Positions 7,578 to 14,620 of a DNA stretch of 19,572 nt are shown in pieces. The stretch covers positions 1 to 19,572 of the forward strand of contig CAIYQS010000226.1 in the NCBI GenBank assembly GCA_903928395.1. The letters are read 5' to 3'. Position numbers and translations under genes: made by a program. Each line of letters begins with the position of its first letter. The stretch's first letter is position 1. This DNA comes from an uncultured Actinomycetes bacterium (lineage in GTDB: Bacteria; Actinomycetota; Actinomycetes; Nanopelagicales; Nanopelagicaceae). The notes below the pieces were generated by a model. The model had not been told where the DNA came from and did no database searches. It was given only the letters and a program-made list of their open reading frames with translations.

Positions 7578-10265
7578 TTAAGCGGCGCCGTGACAGCGCT
7601 TGTACTTCTTGCCCGACCCACATGGACATGGAGCGTTCTTCGGAGTGCCACCCGTTTGAACAGTCTGACCATCTTCGTCTGCTGAGGTATATCGAATTTG
7701 ATTTATATCTGCGGGTTCAGGGGTGTCGATTCCGGGAGCGGCAATAACTGGAGCGCCATTTTCATCGGTCGCCTCAACATTAACCTCGACATGGAACAGA
7801 AGTGAAACCAACTCTTCTTTAATTCCATCCATCATTGCAGCGAATAATTCGTAACCCTCGCGTTGATATTCAACAAGCGGATCGCGTTGTGCCATGGCAC
7901 GAAGTCCGATTCCTTCTTGGAGATAATCCATCTCATAGAGATGTTCGCGCCACTTTCGATCAAGAACCGATAAGAGAACTTTGCGTTCTAATTCACGAAT
8001 TACGGGTTCTGACAGGGCTTCTTCGCGAGCTTGGTATTGCGCCTTAGCATCATCCAAAACGCGATTCAAAATCAAATCTGCATCAAGATTTGCGAGTCCA
8101 CCCACTTCTGCCGCGAGTGATTCAGGAGAGATTGTTGCTGGGTATAGAACAGCAAGTGCTGAAAAGAGCGCATCCAAATTCCATTGTTCTGGGTAACCCT
8201 CTGCCGTTGCACCTTGCACATATGCAGTGATGGTATCGGCCATAAAGTTTTGAACTTGTTCGCTGATGTCAGCGCCTTCAAGCACTTCGCGACGCTCTGA
8301 ATAGACAACAGTCCGCTGCCGATTCATGACATCGTCGTACTTCAAAACATTTTTACGCATTTCGAAGTTGAGGGACTCAACTTGAGTCTGTGCTGATCGA
8401 ATTGCGTTTGAAACCATCTTGGATTCGATGGGAACATCATCAGCAATCCCTGCAGCTCCGAGGAATCTTTCGACCAACCCGGAATTAAAACGACGCATTA
8501 AGTCATCTTGGAGTGAAAGATAAAAACGTGACTCACCAGGATCGCCTTGTCGACCGGACCGACCACGCAACTGATTATCAATACGTCGAGATTCATGGCG
8601 TTCAGTGCCAAGAACATAAAGTCCACCAGCGGCAACCACGGTCTCGTGTTCCAGCGCTACTGCTGCCTTCTGCTTAGCGATCTCTGCCGGCCATGCTGCT
8701 TCGTACTCTTCAGGATTTTCGGCGGGGTTGAGTCCCTGACGTTGTAATTCGAAGTCAGCCATAAACTCGGGATTTCCGCCGAGCATAATGTCGGTACCGC
8801 GACCAGCCATATTGGTTGCTACTGTCACTGCGCCAACTACGCCGGCACGAGCAATAACTGCGGCCTCGCGTTCATGCTGCTTAGCGTTCAAAACTTCGTG
8901 TTTGATTCCGCGTCTGGTAAGAACTGCAGATAACTCTTCAGATTTCTCTACAGAAACGGTACCGACCAGAACAGGTTGACCCGCCTTGTGGCGCTTCACA
9001 ATATCTTCGGCAACTGCCAGGAACTTGGCAGCTTCGGTTTTATAAATGAGATCCGCTGCATCTACGCGAGCTGTTGGCATATTTGTTGGAATTGGAATCA
9101 CACCCAACTTATAAATCTGCATAAATTCGGCGGCTTCGGTCATTGCCGTACCAGTCATTCCCGATAATTTGGCGTAAAGCCGGAAGTAGTTTTGCAGCGT
9201 GATCGTTGCGAGAGTTTGGTTCTCGTCTTTGATTTCGATCCGTTCCTTTGCCTCAAGCGCTTGGTGCAAGCCTTCAGAATAGCGGCGACCAGAAAGCATG
9301 CGTCCGGTGTGCTCGTCAACAATTAAGAGTTCGCCATTCATGACGACATAATCTTTATCGCGTTTGAATAATTCTTTGGCGCGGATCCCATTGTTCAGGT
9401 AACCAATCATCGGAGTATTGACCGACTCGTAGAGATTTTCGATCCCCAATAATTGTTCAACCTTGGTAACGCCGTCCTCCAAAATTGAAACCGTCTTCTT
9501 CTTTTCATCAATTTCATAATGAACGTCGCGCTGCAGTTGCCCGCAAATATTTGCAAACTCGACATACCATTTGGTTGCCTTATCGGCTGGACCGCTAATG
9601 ATGAGTGGAGTTCTGGCTTCATCAATCAGAATTGAGTCCACTTCATCAACGATCGCAAAGTTGTGTTCACGCTGGACGCAATCTTCGAGCGACCAAGCCA
9701 TATTGTCGCGGAGGTAATCAAAACCAAACTCGTTGTTGGTTCCATAGGTGATATCTGCCGCATACGCTTCGCGCCGTTCGGCGGGGGTCATGCTTGCGAG
9801 GATTACTCCGACGCGTAAGCCTAGGAAGCGATGCACGCGACCCATCCACTCGCTATCGCGCTCGGCAAGGTAATCGTTGGTCGTGACGACGTGTACGCCT
9901 CTGCCGGTAATTGCATTGAGGTAGGCAGGCAGCGTCGAAACCAGAGTCTTACCTTCACCGGTACGCATTTCGGCGATATTTCCAAGGTGAAGCGCCGCTC
10001 CGCCCATAATCTGAACGTCATAGTGACGTTGGCCCAGCGTGCGTTCAGCTGCTTGGCGAACTGTGGCAAATGCCTCGGGTAGAAGGGCATTGAGGTCCTC
10101 GCCAGCGGCGAAGCGATCCCGGAATTTCTGGGTCTGAGCGCGTAACTCCGCGTCGCTCAAGGCAGAGATCTTGGATTCCCAGGAATTAACTTCTTCGGCA
10201 ATCTTCTCTAGGTTACGAACCGCACGACCTTCACCAGCGCGAAGGATTTTATCTAGAACAGCCAC
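7578..10265 (-). CDS. secA: Preprotein translocase ATPase SecA
   Basis: Motor that drives unfolded preproteins through SecYEG at the cytoplasmic membrane. The 895 residues show the canonical order: Walker A in MRTGEGKT (100-107); DEVDSILIDEARTP with DEVD at 207-210 flanking the preprotein-crosslinking region; SGMTGTA; GRGTDIMLGG; and RIDNQLRGRSGRQGDPG of the second nucleotide-binding fold. The C-terminal tail keeps the zinc/SecB-type motif CPCGSGKKYKRCH (Cys880, Cys882, Cys891, His892). The start is GTG at 10265 after a GAGGG site close upstream; an ATG ten bases upstream is out of frame. The gene follows comF by 58 AT-rich bases in which a promoter is plausible. In mycobacteria a ribosome hibernation factor gene lies between comF and secA1; here it does not. 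The stop codon is one base from that of convergent ppc. Confidence 0.98.
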   Translation of the reverse strand: MAVLDKILRAGEGRAVRNLEKIAEEVNSWESKISALSDAELRAQTQKFRDRFAAGEDLNALLPEAFATVRQAAERTLGQRHYDVQIMGGAALHLGNIAEMRTGEGKTLVSTLPAYLNAITGRGVHVVTTNDYLAERDSEWMGRVHRFLGLRVGVILASMTPAERREAYAADITYGTNNEFGFDYLRDNMAWSLEDCVQREHNFAIVDEVDSILIDEARTPLIISGPADKATKWYVEFANICGQLQRDVHYEIDEKKKTVSILEDGVTKVEQLLGIENLYESVNTPMIGYLNNGIRAKELFKRDKDYVVMNGELLIVDEHTGRMLSGRRYSEGLHQALEAKERIEIKDENQTLATITLQNYFRLYAKLSGMTGTAMTEAAEFMQIYKLGVIPIPTNMPTARVDAADLIYKTEAAKFLAVAEDIVKRHKAGQPVLVGTVSVEKSEELSAVLTRRGIKHEVLNAKQHEREAAVIARAGVVGAVTVATNMAGRGTDIMLGGNPEFMADFELQRQGLNPAENPEEYEAAWPAEIAKQKAAVALEHETVVAAGGLYVLGTERHESRRIDNQLRGRSGRQGDPGESRFYLSLQDDLMRRFNSGLVERFLGAAGIADDVPIESKMVSNAIRSAQTQVESLNFEMRKNVLKYDDVMNRQRTVVYSERREVLEGADISEQVQNFMADTITAYVQGATAEGYPEQWNLDALFSALAVLYPATISPESLAAEVGGLANLDADLILNRVLDDAKAQYQAREEALSEPVIRELERKVLLSVLDRKWREHLYEMDYLQEGIGLRAMAQRDPLVEYQREGYELFAAMMDGIKEELVSLLFHVEVNVEATDENGAPVIAAPGIDTPEPADINQIRYTSADEDGQTVQTGGTPKNAPCPCGSGKKYKRCHGAA

Positions 10266-10291
10266 GAACCCTCATTTCAAAATATTCAGTA

Positions 10292-10297
10292 AATCTA
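10292..10297 (-). promoter_or_regulatory. Candidate secA -10 element
   Basis: The 58-base comF-secA gap is strongly AT-rich. On the minus strand it contains TAGATT about 26 bases before the secA GTG, the same hexamer seen before manB, and no clear -35 box 17 bases upstream. Overlapping it at 10297-10307 is the 11-bp palindrome ATATG-T-CATAT. Together these suggest a secA promoter, possibly with an operator. Confidence 0.35.
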
Positions 10298-10323
10298 TAT
10301 GTCATATCGTATTAGGAAATAGG

Positions 10324-10986
10324 TCAGGTCGAGACCCCAGCCAGAAGCACCCCATTTGGGGTAAAACCGCCCGCTTTAAGCGCGCGGATGCCTTCGCGGA
10401 GCGAACTGCCAGAGGTCACTAGGTCATCCACCAGATAAAGCTGACTTATTCCGAAAGGTTGCCTCAATTCGCGGGCGGTTCTCACCAAAGAATAAGCCCC
10501 GTTCATATTTGCCAGCCGCTCTTGCCTATTCAAAGCGCTTTGATCGGCAACGACTCGGTTAGTTCGAAGTAAATCCTTAGCCAATACTTTATGAGGCGCG
10601 AGCCTTCCCAATTGGTTAGCCAGTTCCTTTGCCAGCAAGTATGAATGTCGATACCCACGCGCTCGATTCGCTCTTTTACTGGACGGAATGGGCACCAAAA
10701 GAATCGGTCCCGCAAATGTGGAATTTGCATTAATTCGCATAAATGCTTCAACAAGCAATCCCGCCAAGAAATTCCGCGCGGCAGTGTTGTTCTGTTCTTT
10801 AGCCATCAGGATTACTTGCGCTAACTCCGTTCCATAAAAGGCCCCTGGCCAGAGTGGAACTTCATCCAAATATCGTGGAGATAGATGACGAATAATTTTG
10901 GAATTGCATGATGCACATACGGCCGGCCCAACTTTTGAACAACTTAAGCAGTGGGAGGGAAAGAGAAGTTCAAAAATATCGTGCAC
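10324..10986 (-). CDS. comF: ComF-family phosphoribosyltransferase-like protein
   Basis: Member of the ComF family, linked in competent bacteria to DNA uptake and single-strand handling during transformation. The 220 residues carry an N-terminal four-cysteine zinc knuckle (Cys13, Cys16, Cys24, Cys27) and a C-terminal type I phosphoribosyltransferase fold with the PRPP-loop motif LYLVDDLVTSGSSL (Asp187, Asp188). The PIPSSKRANRARGYRHS stretch in the middle is also typical. GTG at 10986 is the only reasonable start: an in-frame TAG lies just upstream and no other start codon is near, but the Shine-Dalgarno sequence is poor, which suggests coupling to mtrB, whose stop is 19 bases away. In mycobacteria lpqB separates these two genes. 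Whether the host is competent cannot be told from this window. Confidence 0.9.
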   Translation of the reverse strand: MHDIFELLFPSHCLSCSKVGPAVCASCNSKIIRHLSPRYLDEVPLWPGAFYGTELAQVILMAKEQNNTAARNFLAGLLVEAFMRINANSTFAGPILLVPIPSSKRANRARGYRHSYLLAKELANQLGRLAPHKVLAKDLLRTNRVVADQSALNRQERLANMNGAYSLVRTARELRQPFGISQLYLVDDLVTSGSSLREGIRALKAGGFTPNGVLLAGVST

Positions 10987-11005
10987 CAGGAAATCTTGCT
11001 ACGGA

Positions 11006-12580
11006 TTAGACGTCGTCCTCATCAAACATCAAGAAGCTTGTGGAAGGCTCATCATGGGGATTTACGGAAATGGGTTCGCCTTGAATCGGAATTCCAGGAG
11101 CTTTTGGAACAGTTAAGACAAAATTCGCGCCCTTGCCCGGCGCTCCCCAAGCTTTGAGAGTTCCTTGGTGCAACTTGGCGTCATCAAGTGAAATTGATAA
11201 GCCCAGTCCAGTTCCACCGCGCAATCTGGAGCGAGAAGGATCAGCGCGCCAAAATCTATCAAAGAGGCGTTCGGATTCCCGTTCCGTAAATCCGATTCCG
11301 TAATCCCGGACACCTACAGCAACTTCGCGCTCGGTTTGCCGAACCGTTATTTCAATAGCCTTGCCCTCGCTGTGGTCAATCGCATTCGCAATCAAGTTCC
11401 GCAAAATACGTTCGATGCGACGAGGGTCAACCGATGCAATTACCGGACTATTTGGAAATTCGGTTCGCACCTGACCCATATTTCCGATGTGCAATTGATC
11501 GATTGTTTGGATCACCAATAACTTAAAATCGGTTTCTTTGAGTTCTAAAATCGATGCACTAGCATCAAATCGACTTACCTCGAGTAAGTCGGTCAATAAC
11601 GATTCAAAACGGGCTATCTGCGACTGCAGCAACTCAGCGCTTCGGGCAACTGCAGGATCCATTTTCTCTTTGCTTTCAGCAATGACCTCTGACGCCATTC
11701 GAATCGTTGTGAGCGGCGTGCGAAGTTCGTGTGATACATCAGAAACGAATCGTTGCTGCAGGCGGGATAGATTTTCTAGCCGCGAAATTTGTTGCTGCAT
11801 TGAAACGGCCATTTCATTGAACGAGATCGCCAATCTAGCCATTTCATCTTGCCCGGTTACGCGCATACGTCGGTTTAGGTCTCCCGCGGTAAGTTGTTCC
11901 GCAATTTCGGCCGCGTCTCGAACCGGATTTATGGCTTGCCGGATGACGTACCAAGAAATTCCACCAATCATAAAGATGAGCAGGACTCCCGCGAAGGCAA
12001 GAAGTTGACCAATGAAATCTACAATTGTCTGTTGTTCAGTGAGCAAGAAAACGTAATACAACTCATACGGGGATTGCGGTGGGACTTCCACGACGTGACC
12101 AACAATGATTGCGCTCTTTTTGGTTCCATCCTTTAAACCAATACTTCCGCGAAGCCATTGCGCCAGCCCTGACTTACGCACCTGTGATCGCAAATAGGTT
12201 GGAATCGACGCAGGATCCACATTTCCGGAGGCGCCGTTAAAGACGGAATTTTGCTTCTTGTTAAGCGGCGATCCAATCAAAACAACTTCGCGCGGTGTTG
12301 TTGCAACCGTGAGATCGCTTCCTTGCAAAATTTTCGAAACGACGGTGGTTAATTTAAGAGATGAAAGGTAAAGGGTGGCATCTAGTTGACCTTGAGCATA
12401 TTCATACAGCGACTCCGCTTCAGAAACGGATTCGTTAGTTTTCTCGCGAAAAATTCCATTTGAGATCTGTATAAAAAGAATGCTTCCGACAAGTGAAATT
12501 AATATGACCGAGAGAAGGAATGTGGTGCTGATGACGCGAAATAGGATTGACCGCCGCCATTTCACGCCCAGCCATTTCAT
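11006..12580 (-). CDS. mtrB: Sensor histidine kinase MtrB
   Basis: Membrane kinase that phosphorylates MtrA; in mycobacteria the pair controls cell division, wall hydrolases and replication genes. The 524 residues show TM1 (about 13-37), an extracytoplasmic domain of about 150 residues, TM2 (about 190-214), a HAMP linker (215-268), and the dimerisation domain with VSDVSHELRTPL, phosphoacceptor His284. The ATPase domain has an N box (RNLIANA, Asn395/Asn399), DYGIG (426-430) and GGTGLGL (455-461). After the kinase core come about 30 extra residues ending in an acidic tail (FDEDDV). Its ATG overlaps the mtrA TGA as ATGA, so the two proteins are translationally coupled. Assignment to MtrB over other kinases rests on the adjacent MtrA, comF and secA and on domain layout. 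Confidence 0.93.
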   Translation of the reverse strand: MKWLGVKWRRSILFRVISTTFLLSVILISLVGSILFIQISNGIFREKTNESVSEAESLYEYAQGQLDATLYLSSLKLTTVVSKILQGSDLTVATTPREVVLIGSPLNKKQNSVFNGASGNVDPASIPTYLRSQVRKSGLAQWLRGSIGLKDGTKKSAIIVGHVVEVPPQSPYELYYVFLLTEQQTIVDFIGQLLAFAGVLLIFMIGGISWYVIRQAINPVRDAAEIAEQLTAGDLNRRMRVTGQDEMARLAISFNEMAVSMQQQISRLENLSRLQQRFVSDVSHELRTPLTTIRMASEVIAESKEKMDPAVARSAELLQSQIARFESLLTDLLEVSRFDASASILELKETDFKLLVIQTIDQLHIGNMGQVRTEFPNSPVIASVDPRRIERILRNLIANAIDHSEGKAIEITVRQTEREVAVGVRDYGIGFTERESERLFDRFWRADPSRSRLRGGTGLGLSISLDDAKLHQGTLKAWGAPGKGANFVLTVPKAPGIPIQGEPISVNPHDEPSTSFLMFDEDDV

Positions 12581-13257
12581 CCCTGGCTCGTTCCCGCCTT
12601 ATAGCCCACGCCGCGTACGGTGAGCACAACTTGAGGGTTATCAACGTCTTCTTCGACTTTGGCGCGCAATCGCTGAACGTGAACATTTACGAGTCGAGTA
12701 TCAGCAGCATGCTGATAGCCCCACACCTCGCTAAGCAAGGCATCGCGGGTAAATACCCGTCCAGGTTCTTTAGCCAAGGCAACGAGCAAATCAAATTCGA
12801 GGCGCGTGAGCGGAATGGTTTTCCCATTTCGAATAATCGTATGGGCCACTTGATCAATCACGATGTCGCAGATACGAAGCGTGGTGGAACTCTCTACACC
12901 CGAACGACGAAGCCTGACCTTAATTCGCGCCACTAATTCAGAGGGATTAAATGGCTTAACCATGTAATCATCTGCGCCTGCTTCTAGGCCTTTAACAACA
13001 TCGTAACTATCGCCTTTTGCTGTCAACATAACGATGGGAACCATAGATTTTTCGCGAATCAGTTTGCACACTTCGATCCCGCTCAAACCTGGAAGCATTA
13101 CATCCAGGAGGACCAAATCTGGTTGATGCGAGTTAAAAATCGCCATTACTTGGTCCCCAGAATTAACCAAATCCACTTCGAAGCCGGAACCGGTCAAGAC
13201 GATTCCAAGCATCTCTGCTAAATCTTGGTCGTCATCGACAACCATGATCTGTGTCAT
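12577..13257 (-). CDS. mtrA: Response regulator MtrA
   Basis: OmpR/PhoB-type DNA-binding response regulator, partner of MtrB. From the ATG at 13257 it has 226 residues: a receiver domain with the acidic pocket Asp8-Asp9-Asp10, phosphoacceptor Asp52 (VLLDVMLPG), switch Thr79 and Lys101 (VKPF), then a winged-helix domain containing LTRLEFDLLVALA and the DTRLVNVHVQRLRAKVE recognition helix. DLAEMLGIVL and the receiver sequence as a whole closely follow mycobacterial MtrA as I remember it. The start is chosen because the sahH stop and this ATG share a base (TAATG); a start six codons earlier at 13275 has no ribosome binding site and would lengthen the overlap. The mycobacterial tmk gene, normally between sahH and mtrA, is not here. 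Confidence 0.95.
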   Translation of the reverse strand: MTQIMVVDDDQDLAEMLGIVLTGSGFEVDLVNSGDQVMAIFNSHQPDLVLLDVMLPGLSGIEVCKLIREKSMVPIVMLTAKGDSYDVVKGLEAGADDYMVKPFNPSELVARIKVRLRRSGVESSTTLRICDIVIDQVAHTIIRNGKTIPLTRLEFDLLVALAKEPGRVFTRDALLSEVWGYQHAADTRLVNVHVQRLRAKVEEDVDNPQVVLTVRGVGYKAGTSQG

Positions 13258-14534
13258 TAGCTGCCATGTTCCCATGAGTTGAGATAGAGCTCTTGGGCAG
13301 GAGTAAGAGTGTCAATTGCGACTCCCATGCTTTCGAGCTTGAGCCGAGCAACTTCTTTGTCGATCTCGGTCGGTACCTCATGTAATCCAGCGCCTAGCGA
13401 GGCGGCGGCCTTAACCAACCACTCTGCAGTAAGCGCTTGATCTGAAAAAGACATATCCATAACGGAAGCTGGGTGACCTTCAGCGGCGCCGAGGTTGACC
13501 AAGCGACCTTCTGCGATCAACAGTAGGCGACGTCCATCAGCAAGAACGTATTCATCGGTCTGATGGCGAATTCGCTTGTTTTTAGCGGCTGCGTTCTTTT
13601 CGAGCCAAGCAACGTCAATTTCGATATCGAAGTGACCTGAGTTTGCAAAGATCGCTCCATCTTTCATGACCGCAAAATGCTCTTCGCGAAGCACATCCCG
13701 GTTCCCGGTGACGGTAATAAAGAAGTCGCCAATTTTTGCCGCTTCGAGAGAATTCATAACACGATATCCCTGCATCAGCGCGTCCAGCGCTTTTGTTGGA
13801 TCAATTTCGGTAATAACGACGTTTGCGCCCATACCGCGTGCTCGTTCTGCAACGCCCTTACCACAATAGCCGAAACCGCAGACGACAACGGTTGACCCAG
13901 CAATCAAGCCATTGGTTGCGCGGAAGATGGCATCCATCGTGGACTGCCCGGTGCCGAAACGATTATCAAACATATGTTTTGTGTCTGTGTCATTAACCGC
14001 GATCATTGGGAATTTGAGCGCACCATCTTTTGTCATCTGACTGAGCCGGATAACTCCCGTCGTGGTCTCTTCACAGCCACCCATGATTCCATCGAGCAAC
14101 TCGGTCCGAGTGGTGTGCAAGGTATTTACTAGATCGCAACCATCATCAAAAACTAAGTTTGGCTTGATATCCAAAGCTGAATTGAGATGGCGGTAGTAAC
14201 CATCACGATCCACTCCGTTGTGTGCATACACATTGATTCCATATTCGTGAACCAACGCTGCAGCTGTGTCATCTTGCGTAGAAAGCGGATTGGAAGCACA
14301 GAGCGCGAGTTCGGCGCCACCTGCTTGGAGGGCGCGCATCAAGTTCGCGGTTTCGGTGGTGACGTGCATGCACGCTGCAATTCGAACTCCGGTAAATGGC
14401 TTCTCTTTTTCAAAACGATCTTTGATTTGAGCAAGTACTGGCATATTGCGCGCTGCCCACTCAATTCGCTTTTTGCCTTCGGCGGCGAGAGCGGCATTTT
14501 TAATGTCGTGGCCAACCATTATTTCAACTGACAC
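13257..14534 (-). CDS. ahcY: Adenosylhomocysteinase, short (archaeal/Thermotoga-like) form
   Basis: Splits S-adenosylhomocysteine into adenosine and homocysteine using bound NAD, removing the inhibitor made by methyltransferases; cytosolic. The 425 residues contain CMHVTTETANL (His57), the DDGCDLV loop, GGCEETTTGV (Glu156), the catalytic Lys186 and Asp190 in NDTDTKHMFDN, the Rossmann motif CGFGYCGKG (219-227) and GHFDIEID. The protein ends LNSWEHGS, without the PDHYRY-type extension that contributes NAD contacts in mammalian and mycobacterial enzymes, and is about 70 residues shorter than the mycobacterial one. The closest pattern I recognise is the archaeal/Thermotoga group, one member of which prefers S-inosylhomocysteine, so the true substrate deserves care. 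GTG at 14534 follows AAGGAG five bases upstream. The stop overlaps the mtrA start. Confidence 0.94.
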   Translation of the reverse strand: MSVEIMVGHDIKNAALAAEGKKRIEWAARNMPVLAQIKDRFEKEKPFTGVRIAACMHVTTETANLMRALQAGGAELALCASNPLSTQDDTAAALVHEYGINVYAHNGVDRDGYYRHLNSALDIKPNLVFDDGCDLVNTLHTTRTELLDGIMGGCEETTTGVIRLSQMTKDGALKFPMIAVNDTDTKHMFDNRFGTGQSTMDAIFRATNGLIAGSTVVVCGFGYCGKGVAERARGMGANVVITEIDPTKALDALMQGYRVMNSLEAAKIGDFFITVTGNRDVLREEHFAVMKDGAIFANSGHFDIEIDVAWLEKNAAAKNKRIRHQTDEYVLADGRRLLLIAEGRLVNLGAAEGHPASVMDMSFSDQALTAEWLVKAAASLGAGLHEVPTEIDKEVARLKLESMGVAIDTLTPAQELYLNSWEHGS

Positions 14535-14539
14535 AAGAA

Positions 14540-14564
14540 CTCCTTAAGTGCTTCCTGAACTTAA
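14540..14564 (-). promoter_or_regulatory. Ribosome binding site of sahH overlapped by an inverted repeat
   Basis: The AAGGAG of sahH (14540-14545) overlaps by two bases a perfect 6-bp inverted repeat, TTAAGT-N9-ACTTAA (14544-14549 and 14559-14564). As RNA it could form a weak hairpin at the ribosome binding site; as DNA it could be an operator. The rest of the 86-base manB-sahH gap holds a possible GC-richer hairpin (GACAC/GTGTC, 14583-14608) followed by a pyrimidine-rich stretch, with no confident terminator. Confidence 0.4.
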
Positions 14565-14620
14565 CCACCACTGAAGAAAGCCGACACTGGAGGTTGGACG
14601 GGTGTCCGCAGGGCTCAAGG

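Noticed and set aside
7579..7600. Terminator hairpin between ppc and secA
   Set aside because: The AAGCG/CGCTT stem is five base pairs with a 12-base loop, lies in secA coding sequence for the zinc motif, and has no T tract.
11538..12008. 156-codon open frame on the plus strand inside mtrB
   Set aside because: It lies fully antisense to a complete kinase with intact motifs, and its composition (rich in Ser, Arg, Ile) is that of a shadow frame.
13258..13275. Alternative mtrA start six codons upstream
   Set aside because: No ribosome binding site, and the TAATG junction with sahH gives a normal MtrA N-terminus.
14535..14620. SAH riboswitch upstream of sahH
   Set aside because: The leader is short and I could not match the conserved SAH riboswitch core; only a simple inverted repeat and a weak stem are present.
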